Assembly: GCA_013398295.1 (NCBI GenBank)
Contig: VZSF01010138.1
Coordinates: 866,572-930,571, forward strand
Source of the DNA: Chionis minor
Lineage: Eukaryota; Chordata; Aves; Charadriiformes; Chionididae
Length of the DNA stretch: 64,000 nt
Reading direction: 5' to 3'
The translations under genes were made by a program, and so were the position numbers. A model generated the notes under the pieces. That model ran no database searches. It saw only the letters and a program-made list of their open reading frames with translations, and was not told the DNA's origin. Each line of letters starts with the position of its first letter. The first letter of the stretch is position 1. Shown piece after piece: positions 1 to 12,301 of this stretch.

Positions 1-3000
1 AATTTCATCATCTGGTTTTCCTGGGTGGCTTTTTTTCTTTTTAAGTCATGTTAAGTCATTGGTTTAACACAGCTCAGGCCTGTTCCTCGCAAATTCCTTT
101 TCTGTGTGGTGTTGCAGCATCATATCCAGGCTGTGATGGAAAACACTTCCGGTGTTAGACTCCTACAGGAAAGAGCAGGTGTAATGTGTGACTACATAAA
201 CAGTGCAGGCAACTAATAGATAATCTGTAATAGATTTTGTGCTTGGTCCAGCATAATCAGACCTTTCGGGACAAGGACTTGTGGTTTGGTTTTTCGCTTG
301 TTTGTTTGTTGGCCTTTTTTTTTTTTTTTTTTAATGTGAAAACAAAGTGCTCCCTTTCTACAGAGCTGTTTCCACAGAAAACAGTATTGCTTCTCACATA
401 CCATCAGGCCAGGAGCAGCCAAGGAATTCTCAAAGCTGACCTTCAAAGGTGACTTCTTTTTGATGAATTAACAAATCCACCCTGCAATATCTTTCCTCCA
501 CAATTTTAACAGCAGAAGTTTAGGTCTCATCACTCTGTTTTTCCACAGCTGAAGACTTAGGATGACATCCTGAGAACCTGCTCTGGGGATATTTCTCCAC
601 TGCAGTTAACTCATGTTTTGACTCAAATTAAAATCAGTGATTCTTGTCGTACACAGAAGAGAAACCTCTGACCCGGCCAGGGTGTGCTCTCAGTCCAGAC
701 CAGCTTACCTGGTTGGCAGTAGAGAGCAGAACCCAGGACTAGACCCTACCTGTTTGGCACTGTGATTGCAGACAGGAAAATTAAATAAAAATCACTTGAA
801 TTCCGGTGTTTCTCCAATGCTGCAAAAGAATCCTACAGCCTCTGAGCACCAGAAAAGTCTGGCTCCATGACCAGATACACATAGGGATGTTCAAAGCAGT
901 CCTCTCTTCATGTCTATGTCCTTTGATCAGTGCCTGAATGGCAAAGAGAAGCCTTGACATTCTTGGCACTGCAAATGAAGCAGATAAGTGTATCTTTGGT
1001 GTAATATCGGAAAACATATATAAATCCCTCTCAACAGAGCTATACAGAGGAACATGGCAAAGCATCTCCCCCTTTACAAAAATCAAAGGCTTTCTTCTTC
1101 GTTTTGTATCATAAAGCACAAATATTTCCCGTTCCTGCCCATCCCCGCCCCATTCCTCCCTCTCCCCTTGCCCTGCCCCGCTCCACTTCAGGTCGCTTTG
1201 ACCGACACTGGCACTACTTACAAAACCAACAGAAAGTCAATTACCCACATATATTATTGCGAGGTTAATTTTTAACCTCTTCCAGCTGCACAGCCAGCTG
1301 GCTTGGTAAGACGTGTTCCTCTAGCCAGTGATCAAGTGACAGTTTTCCATTGTGTCATGCATGATTTCGCGGGTCCCGCACGAAGGCAGAGCCGCATCGC
1401 ATGCTCACCTCCCTGGCCAGAGCCCGCACCAGGACAAGAGCGGCCAGAGGACTGCAGAGGCCAAATGTGCTCGCAGGGCTGCAGGGACGGATGTAAGAGG
1501 GAAGATGAGTGCGACACGTGCATGTGGGAAAAGTGTCATTAATTTGGGTCACTATGAGTCTTAGAGGTCTGTCGGGGATGACACGTGGGACCCCCACAAT
1601 GTGGGGTGATCCTGCTCCTCTCTGCCACCTCCTGCAGCCTCAGTGCCTGGCCACATGCTTCAGCTGAACCAGCTTGCCAGCCCTGCAAGACACCCAGCTC
1701 AGAAAGATGTGAACAAAAAAATATAGAAAAATATAAAATAAAAGGGATGAGCAGACATTTTCTAGCATAGCAAATTTAACTACCTCACCCAAAGGGCTCA
1801 AGGAGCACCTGTTGTAAGTGGGGGAAGGTGATAAGAACCAAGATTGTAAGGGGAAAAAAGATTTTCTCTCTGGTGATGGGTAGCTGCTAAAATGCCTTCC
1901 ACCATGGCAAGAGCAACACCTTTAGGCTGTGTTGAGGGAGCAGCCACTTGAAGCTGCAGATTTCCAAGCTGAAACAAGACGGACAGTCCTTGCCCCCTCC
2001 CTGGCTCCCTCCTTCAGCCTTCTCTGCAGCGGTGCCCTGTGCGCCCACAGCCACAGGGCTGCACCAGGACTAGTGCTGGCAAGGGGGAGAACAGATTTAC
2101 ACCAGATCCGAGTGCCAGTGTGTCCGTGGTTATGGCAAGAGTCTAACAGGAACAAGGAATAAAGATTTACACCTGGCTGAGAAACATTTTATAAAGCGTG
2201 TGAAGTTTTGTCAAGCCTCTTTTTGGAGTTATGTCCACGGACTTTTCAAATGAAAAGCAATTTTCATCTTTTCAGTTGAAGAAGAGGTATGGCCTCTGGG
2301 GATACAAACTGGGGAAAGCCCTGAGTGCAAATACTTTCCCTGTAGGTGTAGTTTGGAATAGAACAGAATCAGAAAAGCATGATGAAAGAAAAGTTCAAAA
2401 CACCAGGTCGGTGATGCCTGTGCAGGCAGCAAAGCCTCAGCCTCCAGCCCCACTTCCAGTGGCCAAGCTCACGCCTGAGAGTAACGCTCCCAGCAAGACA
2501 GGGCTGAAAGGGGAGTTTTTGACAATAAAGCTGCCTAAATAACAGCCCCAGCACTGCTAGCGCAAACTGTGTGAGAAGTCAAGAGTAAAATTCAGCAGTG
2601 GGTGAAACATAAGTGGTGATGGAACCACGCTCAGACATAAAAGTGACCATATGTTCTACTTAAAAATAATTAGTCTGATCTCAGCTGTCCTTAATACCAC
2701 TAGTAAGGAAACTGGTTATGTTATTATATCTTTTTATAAAAAAAAAAGGAATATTACTACTGCTAAAAATACTTCCACCTCAGTGACAATTTTACCAAGG
2801 CTTCTCCTCCACACTCCTGAGTCCTATGGGATTCGACCACCTTTAGGGCAGCCAGTGTAACACGCCATGTGAGCAGAAACTCGATCATTTCTAGTTGCCT
2901 GCTTGGAGGCCAGTATACTCAGTAGCCAGCTCAGCCTGCTACAAGTCCGATCCACCCCAGTCACTGTAAACCAGGAGTGAGAGCTCACTTCTGCTTTCAC

Positions 3001-4271
3001 CACTGTTTAGCCAGCACCATCTCTCCTAACAAGAGAAAAGGGACTGTTCAAAAGCAGGGTGAAAAAGGATCTTTCTGCCCTGCCAACATTACAGATTCAA
3101 AGTGCCAGAGAATGAGAAGGTGATGGCTCAGTATGTTTTCACAGCAGAGAGGGAAAGGATGTCAATAATACAGAAAAATGCACCCTGTAGCTCTTGTGGT
3201 ACCAGTGTTATAACACACACACATTTCTGGGCCACCTAATAATAGCAGAATATTGATAAATGGAGGGCTGGGACTGTGAGGGGGAAAGTGATGACGACAA
3301 CGGAAAAGCTGATGGGGAGGAGGCAAGAATTGATTAATATGAGAAAATTAGACAGCTCCACTGTCAGCTGTCCATGTGTAGGTGAAGGACATAAGTGGGC
3401 AGGCTGGCCAAGGTGACAGCCTGGCTGCAGGAGGTATGGGGTGTTCATCACCATGGAGGTGGCGAGTGTCAGGTGAGGGATCACAGTTTCATGGGAGGCA
3501 ATGGCTTTTTTTTCTACGCTGCTTAGTTTAACTCAAACCAGCCTGAAACAGCACAGCCCCACACAACCAGCAGCTGCTGGGCTGTGAAGCAGAGCAACCT
3601 GATGCTTTGTGGTCCAGCCCCCAGCAGAGAGAGAGAGAGAGAAGAGCTTTCTCATCACCACGTACCATGCTCTGCCCCCCATCCTGCACGATGGCCAGGG
3701 CCAGGCTTTTACACAAGTACTGATTTAGGTTTCTCCACCTTTTGCAGGATCTGGTCCTTCAGAAGTCTACAGGGTGAGGCCATAATATAAGGGAGCACTT
3801 TGCAGTGAGAGAGAGAAAATCCAGTGATGGGGTGTCCTCCCCTGACCCCACCAGGAGAAGCAGCACAGCCTCTCTGCGTGCCTGTAAGTGCGTCTTCCTG
3901 GGAAGTGAATTGCTAGCAAATAAGCCAACACATATGTCAAGGCTTGTTTTGTTTTTTCCAATCTTTTCAAGCACTTGGCAGGTATGAAGAGCGATGGGAG
4001 GATCTAGTTTTGGTAAGGAATTAGTGAAATCTTGCAGTTCTTGTTTATGTGTCAGGCTTTGAGGAGCCAGCGCTGAGCCTGGGCTGTGCACAGCCATGGG
4101 CAGGCCACGAGCAAGCCATGACTTACCCACTGCAGGGAGAGCGAGTCGGAAAAAATCCCTCGTGGATTCCCAAAATGGCCACCAGCTGGTCTGGTCCTGA
4201 GGTGACTAATAACAATTTGGACTGATTTCACACACTGTGGCTTTACTGGAAAGTTAACTTATTTTTTTCTA

Positions 4272-4298
4272 CCCCCCCGTCCCACCCCCACCCGCCCC
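4272..4298 (-). other. G-quadruplex-capable tract
   Basis: The + strand carries five C runs (7, 3, 5, 3 and 4 bases) separated by one or two bases. The minus strand therefore has five G runs of at least three with very short loops, which meets the canonical G-quadruplex pattern with one spare run. It sits in otherwise AT-rich intergenic sequence with no gene nearby. Folding is inferred from the pattern only. Confidence 0.75.
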
Positions 4299-6045
4299 AG
4301 CATAAAGAGGTTCCTACCCCTTGCTAGATTCCAGAGAAATACAGAGGAAGCTCAAACAAAATAACAATTTACTTCAATGCTGTAAATGTCATAGCAATGC
4401 TCATGGGAAGGAAGTGGGGAACTTCATTTGAGCTGTGCTAAAATGTCCTAACTAGATAGTGTTAAGTTCTGGTATCTCAAACAGACCCCACAATAAACAG
4501 GGCCAGGAGCAGAGAACAAAACCACGTATTGAAGAAGAGAAATTTAAGACAGACTCTGTCAAAACATTGAATGAGTTGGGCCTCTGCACCTTGCTCTTGA
4601 TCAGCTTTGCTAATTATCCTTCCTGGGTTGTTTGTTTGGGTTTAAAATAGTATTTCCCTGGTCTTTGTTTGAAACCTGTTACGCTTGCTTTCCATGCTTC
4701 ATGGAAGCATGTCAGCCTTCAAAACCTCTTGCATTCCTCCTTCACACTCCTGTTCCTGCATCGCATCATCCTCCACCAGCCGAGAGGCATCAATTAGAGG
4801 ATGATCCCAGGGCACTTGTATGATGCCATCAAAAAGCCGCCATGTCACCTCCTCACACCACTTCCTCGGCACTTGCTCCTATGATTCCCATTTTGCTGGA
4901 AGGGAGGAGCAGGAAAACAAATGTGACCTGTGCTTCTCCAGGACATAGTCGCAGCAGCCCTTTCTGTCAAATTAGTAAAAGGAACTGGCAGAAAGAAGCC
5001 TGTTATTCCAGCTCTGCAAGTCACCTGATGACAGAAGCTATTGATCCTAAATGCAAATAAAAATGCTATGAAATGAGTAAGAGTCAGTTGTCCTTAAAGA
5101 AAGTTTGCAACTAGAAAACTGCATTTCTTCTTTCCTTGGTAACAAGTGCTGAAGCAGCAATAAATTCATAGCTGAATCACCTGGAGATGCTTAGTCTGCA
5201 GGTTTCTCAAAACAATACTGAAGGATGAGCATTTTAAGTCAGAGAAGAGGCATACAACCAAGTTGGCCCTTTCTTCTTCCCCTTTTCTAAATATCCTTAC
5301 TTGCATTATCAGCAGAGGTACAGAAAACATAACAGAGGGAATTCAAGAAGCTCAGAAATGTTACTTTTTTCTATCAAGTTCTGAATTTTCCAACATCAGT
5401 CTTTTCAAGTGGGATGAAGAGAAATTTCTATTTGTTTCTTAAGAAACACATAAACAAAGAAGCCACCCACAAAGCATAACACCATAAGCCATTCAAGTCA
5501 TGGTTTCAAAGTGAGCATTTCATGTAAACCTAATGTCTAGTTTTGTGAAATTGCTCCTGGGAAAAGCTCTAAGCCACAAATAACACAATTATAACATTTT
5601 CAGACCTGAAGTTCTCAGGATTCATACTGCTTTGGGGCATTTGCATTTCCCCCCTCCTTCTCTTCCTACTTTGCTACAGCAAATATTTCAGGGAAGTGCT
5701 TAAATGCATGTAAAAATCTGCTTTCAGCGCTGACTATAATTTTCAAGTACACAGTATTGAATAGGGAGGGGAGGAGAATCTATCTTGATTTTTTTTGTCG
5801 CTTTGTCCTGAATCACAAAGACCCGATGGGTAATTCCAAGGAGAAGGATTTTTAAGTCTGAATGGGAAACACACAGAACAAATGAGAGGAAAAGCCAAGC
5901 CTCCTGCATAGCAGGTCCCTCTTATGGCACTCCTCAGAGTGAAACATGAAAAGTATCCCTGTCCCTGCAGACCCCTCAGAGATGGAAAGCTTCAGAGCAC
6001 TGCAATGATTTTTTAAAAGACACTTCATAGCTATATGTGCCAAAT

Positions 6046-6080
6046 TTATAAACCTGTCTTATAAACCTTATTATAAACCT
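6046..6080 (+). repeat. Three-copy short tandem repeat
   Basis: The 10-mer TTATAAACCT occurs exactly three times, at 6046-6055, 6059-6068 and 6071-6080, with spacings of 13 and 12 bases. This looks like a small local duplication. No function is visible. Confidence 0.8.
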
Positions 6081-9000
6081 TCACAGATGATATAGGAAGG
6101 ATGAACAGTGAAAGGCAAAGGTCTTTTTCACTCTATTAATATAAATGTGGCCACTTCTTTTCTTGTGCAGAGACTCTTGTGTGCATGTACTTGGTGTGCA
6201 AATAAGACAGTGCAACGTTATTCTGACTCGGTCTTTACCTCTTACCAAACGACTATAATAGAGAATAAACATCTCTTTGAGTATATCTTGCTCCACTCTC
6301 CAGAATTTCTTCTCATCCCTTTGCTATGACTTAATTATTTCTACACTTATACACTCCCGATGCTGAGTCACCTGTACCGATTAAACCATTGTAAAGGGAT
6401 TATCTCCATTTAATCCTTGCTGTCCTATAGATACAAATTAGAGCAGCATTTGAACTTCACACAAGCCAACTCAACCTTTGTGTTTAACTTACAGTTTCCT
6501 CGCTTGTTGAGGTGTTCATGCCTTGCTTTGCCTTAATGAATATCTTCCTATTACTTCCCTTTCCAAAACTCAAACATCCGTAGCTATACAATTGATCTGC
6601 TCTTGTACTGTGCCCCTCCATATTCCCTTCTCCATCTGCGTCTGCTCTTTTACCAGCTACCCAGACTCCACCACCCTTTCTCTGTGCAAATACCTCTGAG
6701 CATCTCAAACACTGCATCCCAACTGGGTTTGTACTTGTCCCTTCAGTATAATCAGAAGAGCATCCCTGCTCCATGAGCTGCTGCTCTGCTGGACGCCCAC
6801 TCCAGCCAGGGCACAGAGAGGAAACAATCAGTCCGCAATGGCAAGGCCTCTTTTGACTGTTAATATTTCTTGAAAATTGACATATTTAGGAAATAAAGAC
6901 AAGCCTGAAGCTGTATGACCACGGCCCCCTCTTCTGTAGCTCTTTTTAACATGTTACATGTCACGTACTAGAGTGCAAACTCTTTGCTCTGTGCAATGTC
7001 TCTGTTCCCAGTTTTGTAGTTTGACATGATGAGGCTCCAATGTTGATTTCAGTCTGAGCGACATGATAATAAATAACTAGTAACATATAAACCATAATAA
7101 ATTTCCACATGCTTACTGAGTATATCTGAAGGAAATAGTCTGCACAACAGCATCCCTGGAGATTGCTTGAAATTGGCAGATCTAATACTCCAAGACTTCT
7201 CTAAGCCTGGAAGTAAACAACTTCTCTACGGCATCACCCTGTGCTCCACCCACCAACCCTACTTTCCAAAAATAATGGGCTGGGAGTGAAAATGAAAGGG
7301 TTAATTTCTCTCTGTCTCTGGTTAACCTTTCCAGGCTATTCAGTTTCCTTTCAGACTCCAGCCCATCCGAGGCATGCGAGGTGAAGGATAGAATTACATA
7401 CTGGGCATGTTTCCTGTACTTAGTGGGTGGATAGAGCACAACTTCCGCACTAATAATGTCAAGGTAATTAGGACATCCTGCAAAACCTGTAACAGGGAAG
7501 AAATAACCATTGTTTATTGTCATTTCCACTGCTGAGGTGGTGAGCTCTCCTCACAACTCTTCATGCCTTTTGTTTTGAGCCCATCTCCACTATAGCTGAG
7601 ACACAACTGGGCCAAATTCAACAACCTCAGGATTTGCAATATGGACTTGTGCTAAGAAGTGATTTTTTTCTTACAGCCCCATCACTCCTCCCAGCCCTGT
7701 CTAAGGGCCTGAAGCAGTCACTGAAACCAGCACCTCTGTCCCTCATGCAAGTCTCTGAGCCACAGGGCTGCAGAAGCACATCTCTGGCTCAGCACTGAAT
7801 TAATTTATGGAGTGTGACACAGTCCCAGCAAGATAGATCAAGAGAACATTTTGCACACCCCCTTCTTCCACAAAGCAGACTCTAGTCTGGTGGTCAGGAC
7901 AACCTTCAGGTAGATGAGGCAGGGGTCTAGAAAGGCATCTCCTCTCTTGAGGAGAGCCGAGTGTGCATCAGTTTCTTATTGGAGTCACTTCTCCAGACTT
8001 CTGCTGGAGACTCCTGCTTGGCTCTCGAAAGAAAAGGCACCAGCACTGACCTTCAAGCGTTATGAAGCCCAGCAGCCCCCTTGCAGGCCACAGGGGCCAC
8101 AGACTGGGATAACATTGAAGTGATTCTGCTCAGTGTTTCCTACTGGCTCCCTTAAAAATCTCCTTTCTTTGATGTAGGCTTTGGTGTATGCCGTTTAGAG
8201 GAGTATGGCTCTTCTTCTGTCCCTTGGGAAGCCAGATTTTGGAGAGAAGTAACCAGCTTTTGTTGGGGCCAATGAATGTAGCTGGAAAAAAAGTAGACAA
8301 GCTTTGGGTAACTGAAACTTTTTTTTAGATCTCTGTTTCACAAGACTTCTAGTAGCAGACAACTGACGCTACAGGTTTGCTATGACCTACCTCTCCTCTC
8401 ACTAGAAATACGTCGAGGATGATATGGTTGCATGGGCACGAAACTGGGAACCAGTTGGATGTGCAGCCCAGGCCCTCAGCCCAGGGCTCTGCATTTGCCA
8501 AGGGAGACGGATGGTAAATGAGACAACTGCGAGACACTGCGTAAGCCTTCATCTCTCAAAAACAAAAAAACCCAAAACAATCCTTTGCTCATCTTTTCTG
8601 GCTGCAGTCATCACAGGCTGTGCATGCACACAGATGCCAGCACAACCCATCCTGCATCACAGGAAGCGTCTACGTGGTCAGATGCAGACTGTCATATGGT
8701 AACTCAGCCTCGCTGGAGAGCTGGGGGCTGCTGGGTTCCTGAAGCCATTTAGATGCATTAGCAAGGACCATCGCAGCATCACTTAAGGCTTGGCAAGGGA
8801 ACGTGACTGAGCAGACGTACCCTTGACCGGGGCTGCTAGGTACTAATTCGTGCATACGCTGCCCAGCTAAACGGGCCTTATGTCCATAATGGAATACAGA
8901 TAATGATCTGTGAAATTATTGCTCTTTCCTTTTGTAAGGTTTCCTGGCTGCTGGGTGCTGATGTTCGTAAGCACTTCAAGGAAAGCAACATTGATTTTTC

Positions 9001-9639
9001 CTCAGGTGGAGGATTTCAGGATGCCGCGTGTCTCGTGTTTGCTCTGCCAAACATATTTCCGAGAGTCGTGGTTTTGCACACATTGCAAGCACAGCCTGCA
9101 TCAATATCCTGGGGAGAACTGTGATCCTAATTAACGACAGAGTCCTCCTAAAGGTGTCTCTATTAAGCTTGTACATAAGGGCAGCCTGCTAGGAAATTTC
9201 CCTTCCCTCTCACATGGCAGAAGCTGTTGCCATCTGCAAAAGATATTGACAATAATGCTGAGCCTAAATTGTTAAGTGCACTGCTGCTGGGCTTGTGGGG
9301 AGAGCCACATGTTGTACAAGCCCTGTCTGAAGGGGCTTGTGTGTAATGAAATTCTGCACTTGCTTTTCAGAACTACCCTGTTTTCAAATTGCACTTGTGA
9401 TTGTCATCAAATTCAGCCTGTAAAAGAAAGCTGTGCATTTCAGATGTGAGGGAGAGGCAGGGGAAAAAAAAAAAGGATTTTGGGTCCTGAAAAAATTAAA
9501 GATGACTCTGAAAGAGTTTGAAAAAATGAGATTGTGAAAATAAGTAACAGCGTCAGTCAACACAGGATTGCTAACAATCAGAAGATAATGGTTGTCTGTA
9601 ACAATGCTTTTCATCCTATAAAATAACATTGGTATTTAA

Positions 9640-9808
9640 AGGCTGGTCTCCACTCAGAATTTACTAGCATAATTATACTGCTGAAAACACCAGTATAGCT
9701 CTGTTTGGACACACTTATTTCAAAATAAGAACAATCATATAGGGTGGAAATACTGGTGTAACATACAGTATAATTATTCTGGTAAACTTCCCTGTGCAGA
9801 CAAACACT
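9640..9808. mobile_element. MITE-like palindromic DNA transposon relic
   Basis: Positions 9640-9695 and the reverse complement of 9751-9808 align over almost their whole length, roughly 56 by 58 bases. They share a perfect 12-mer (ATAATTATACTG), a perfect inner 9-mer (ACACCAGTA) and a degenerate outer end around GTCTNCAC. A non-palindromic loop of about 55 bases separates the arms. Long terminal inverted repeats around a small non-coding core are what is expected of an old non-autonomous DNA transposon (MITE). The outer ends recall hAT-type elements in sauropsid genomes, but I cannot assign a family and see no clear target-site duplication. The divergence between the arms (about a quarter of positions) implies great age. 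A conserved structured element co-opted from such a repeat is an alternative. Confidence 0.6.
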
Positions 9809-10795
9809 AAGGAAAAAAAATCTTGTCTGGTTCTTTGTATGCACTGATTTTAGCAGCAATCTCTGACCCGCAGAGGAAAGAAAGAGCACACCCACCCAAA
9901 AGGCAGGTCCCACAGCCTGTGTGCTTCTTTATCTGTCAGGCTAGAACCAAAAAGCTGAGACTTACAGAAAATCCACCTTTCCACAGAAGTCTGGAAGGAG
10001 GAGGTTGGTGGCTGAAGTGACTAAGTATCAGCAATGCCTTTGGTCTAGCTCACTGTTTCCTCTTCGCTGCTACAACGTGGGAACGGAGCTGTGGGATAAC
10101 TGGGGGTGGGAGAGCTGCAATGGTTGGTCTGGGCAGTGCCTTTTCCTCTGAGACTGAGAATTTCATATACAAAGCAGCCTGTGCCTCTCAGCCTTCTGGA
10201 GGAGCGTGGGCCAGCAGAGGTTAGCAATTGACCCTAACCCTTCTGCCTGGGAGTGGGCTGAACTGAAGCAGAAATTCCTGCTGACAGGTCCAGAAGGGTC
10301 ACCTAGTGATAGACTTAAGCGCTACGCAAACTCTGAAGAATGTCACTGCTTGCCAGTCTTGCTCAGGCCACTGAAAAGGTGGGGATTTCATGGGGCTGCT
10401 CAGTTGCAGGATTTTCCACCCATTTTTCTTTTGAAAAGGAAGATCCCAGCCACTGTATTTAGGTGCTGTAATCCTGAAGGTCATCTGTGAGCAGTCCATG
10501 ACCATTCCCTGCCTCAGCGCTTTGCTCAACTCAGCCTGCAGTGACACAAGTTTCATGGGTTTCGACCACTTGTTTCACAACTCTGTCTCACAGATATCCC
10601 CACGAGGAATGTCATTTCCTTTTGCCAAGCTTTTCATGCTATTTCTAGTCATGCCCAAGTAGCTATTCTCCTGTCCATCTTACTCAGCCTTTGAAGACAC
10701 ACAGCTCCCACGAGAGGCAGGTGCCAGAAAGCGCTCTTAGAAGGAATCCAGCATTAGGACGTGAACACATTATTGCTGCAGGCCTTCAAGTCCCA

Positions 10796-10869
10796 AGCAT
10801 GTTGCACCAAATCCACTAGCAGCTGGTGGAATGCACTAGCAGCATGTTGCACCAAATCCACTAGCAGCT
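10796..10869 (+). repeat. Two-copy direct repeat, 29-bp unit, 45-bp period
   Basis: A 29-base unit beginning AGCATGTTGCACC occurs at 10796-10824 and again at 10841-10869 without mismatch. The 16-base spacer includes a further partial copy (CACTAGCAGC). The perfect identity suggests a recent local duplication, perhaps still polymorphic. Confidence 0.9.
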
Positions 10870-12279
10870 ATTATTCCATTAATAGCAATGGAAGCAATGT
10901 TGTCTTTTGCTCAAGAGACTCTATGCTACTTGTTCGTAGCAGAAGGCTTTTGAAACATAGCAGAGCTGTCATGGCCTGGATACAGACCAGAGTCAGTTCT
11001 GCTCATTGACTGCTTTTGGTTCCTTCCTTGGTCAACTTTCTAACAGAGAGAAGCAGCTGCCCAAGACTCGAAGTTCTTCAGATGTTGATTTAATTTGTGC
11101 TCAGAGCTGTGTCTGCCCACGGGAACCTTGGAGATGTTGGATAGGTATAAGGAAGAGCTTCTGGTGGAGGAAGCTTAGAGCAGCTCTGCTGTCTCCTCAC
11201 AGCTGCTGGAAAACAGAGTGGGGTAGGACACAGCAAGTGAGAGAGGCCTACAAAATCATACTAGTCATAGTCACTTTGAGCAAAATGTGAATTTACCAGT
11301 GGAAACCCTTCATGAGAGAAATGAGTCACCAGAGAGCCTCACAGCAGGCTACATGCATCATCCAGCTCTCAGGGAGGAAACAAATTCCCTTCATTCTGCA
11401 GTGCCATGCAACCGACACATCTGCATCTAGGGAGAAGTATCGTATCAGGAAAGAGCATCCAGAGGGGATGATTGGTGAGAAGCAAAGAAACAGATGCCTT
11501 GCAAAGACTCTTCTTTTAGAGGCCTTCTCACATTTTGCATGGTTTTATAGGATCCCAAATGGAACACGTTGCCTTACATGATGCTGTTTGATGGAGAAGA
11601 CCAGATGGAGCACTCAGAAACCACATGGGGCCTCACTGAGTGGTGGAGACCAGTGTAGATAAACTCTGCTGGAGCTCAACTGCCAGGTGGCATTCAGACT
11701 TCCATCAGACAATCAAAGATCACACAAAACATATACATATTTTAAAATAATCATTTAACACCCTCAGAACAGAGGTGAAGAGTCTTCTCTTCACAGTTAT
11801 TACAGCTTTGTACAGCTCCAGTTGGTGAGAAAACCCTAAAAGTGCTCTTCTCATAAAAGCAACCACAGAAGTAGTATATCCCATCTCAGCTATCGGTCTG
11901 CAAACATTGCAGAGCTCAGAATTTGCTTATGAGATACTCTGGATGTCAGGAGTGAGGGAAGTCTACTAGTTCCCCTAAATGATGTCTCCCGGTTCTTCAA
12001 AGAAAACAGCAGTCTCACTAAAGACATATTGCTCATTGTCATTGAAACTTCTCATGCAGAAGAGAAGCAGAGCTATTCCCAGCAGGTGACCTTGTAAGGG
12101 ACATCCTCTACAGACATGTTAACGGGCCCCTTCCCCAGCTCAACAGACACCTTGAGGGATCATGAATCCTGCAGGTACCTTGTCCCAAGTCTAAGTGCTT
12201 GGAGGATACAGCAAACGATAGAGATACTCCCTCCAGCTCTGCATGGGATCATGGCTGCTCTGAAAAGCAGCATCGTCTC

Positions 12280-12301
12280 TTTTTTTTCTTTTTTTTTTTT
12301 T
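12280..12301 (+). repeat. T-rich homopolymer tract
   Basis: Twenty-one of twenty-two bases are T, interrupted by one C. No 5' element body is recognisable on either side, so this may be simple low-complexity DNA rather than a retroposon tail. Confidence 0.9.

Larger units (their letters stand above)
1..9639. other. Intergenic DNA, no gene recognised
   Basis: I see no exon with recognisable protein similarity and no RNA gene here. Open frames up to about 115 codons occur on both strands but have no known domain or family signature. Visible content is an 18-base T tract at 315-332, a pyrimidine-rich stretch near 1135-1190, a short (AG)n tract at about 3624-3642, the C-rich tract at 4272-4298 and a three-copy 10-mer at 6046-6080 (the last two listed separately). 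An 8-bp-arm hairpin lies at 4693-4711. The block is most simply part of the long upstream flank of SMNDC1. Confidence 0.6.

Noticed and set aside
2231..2542. 103-codon + strand frame, lysine- and proline-rich at its end
   Set aside because: No recognisable domain or exon structure; length is within chance for this window.
7182..7529. 115-codon minus-strand frame
   Set aside because: No recognised homologue or splice context; I could not separate it from a chance frame.
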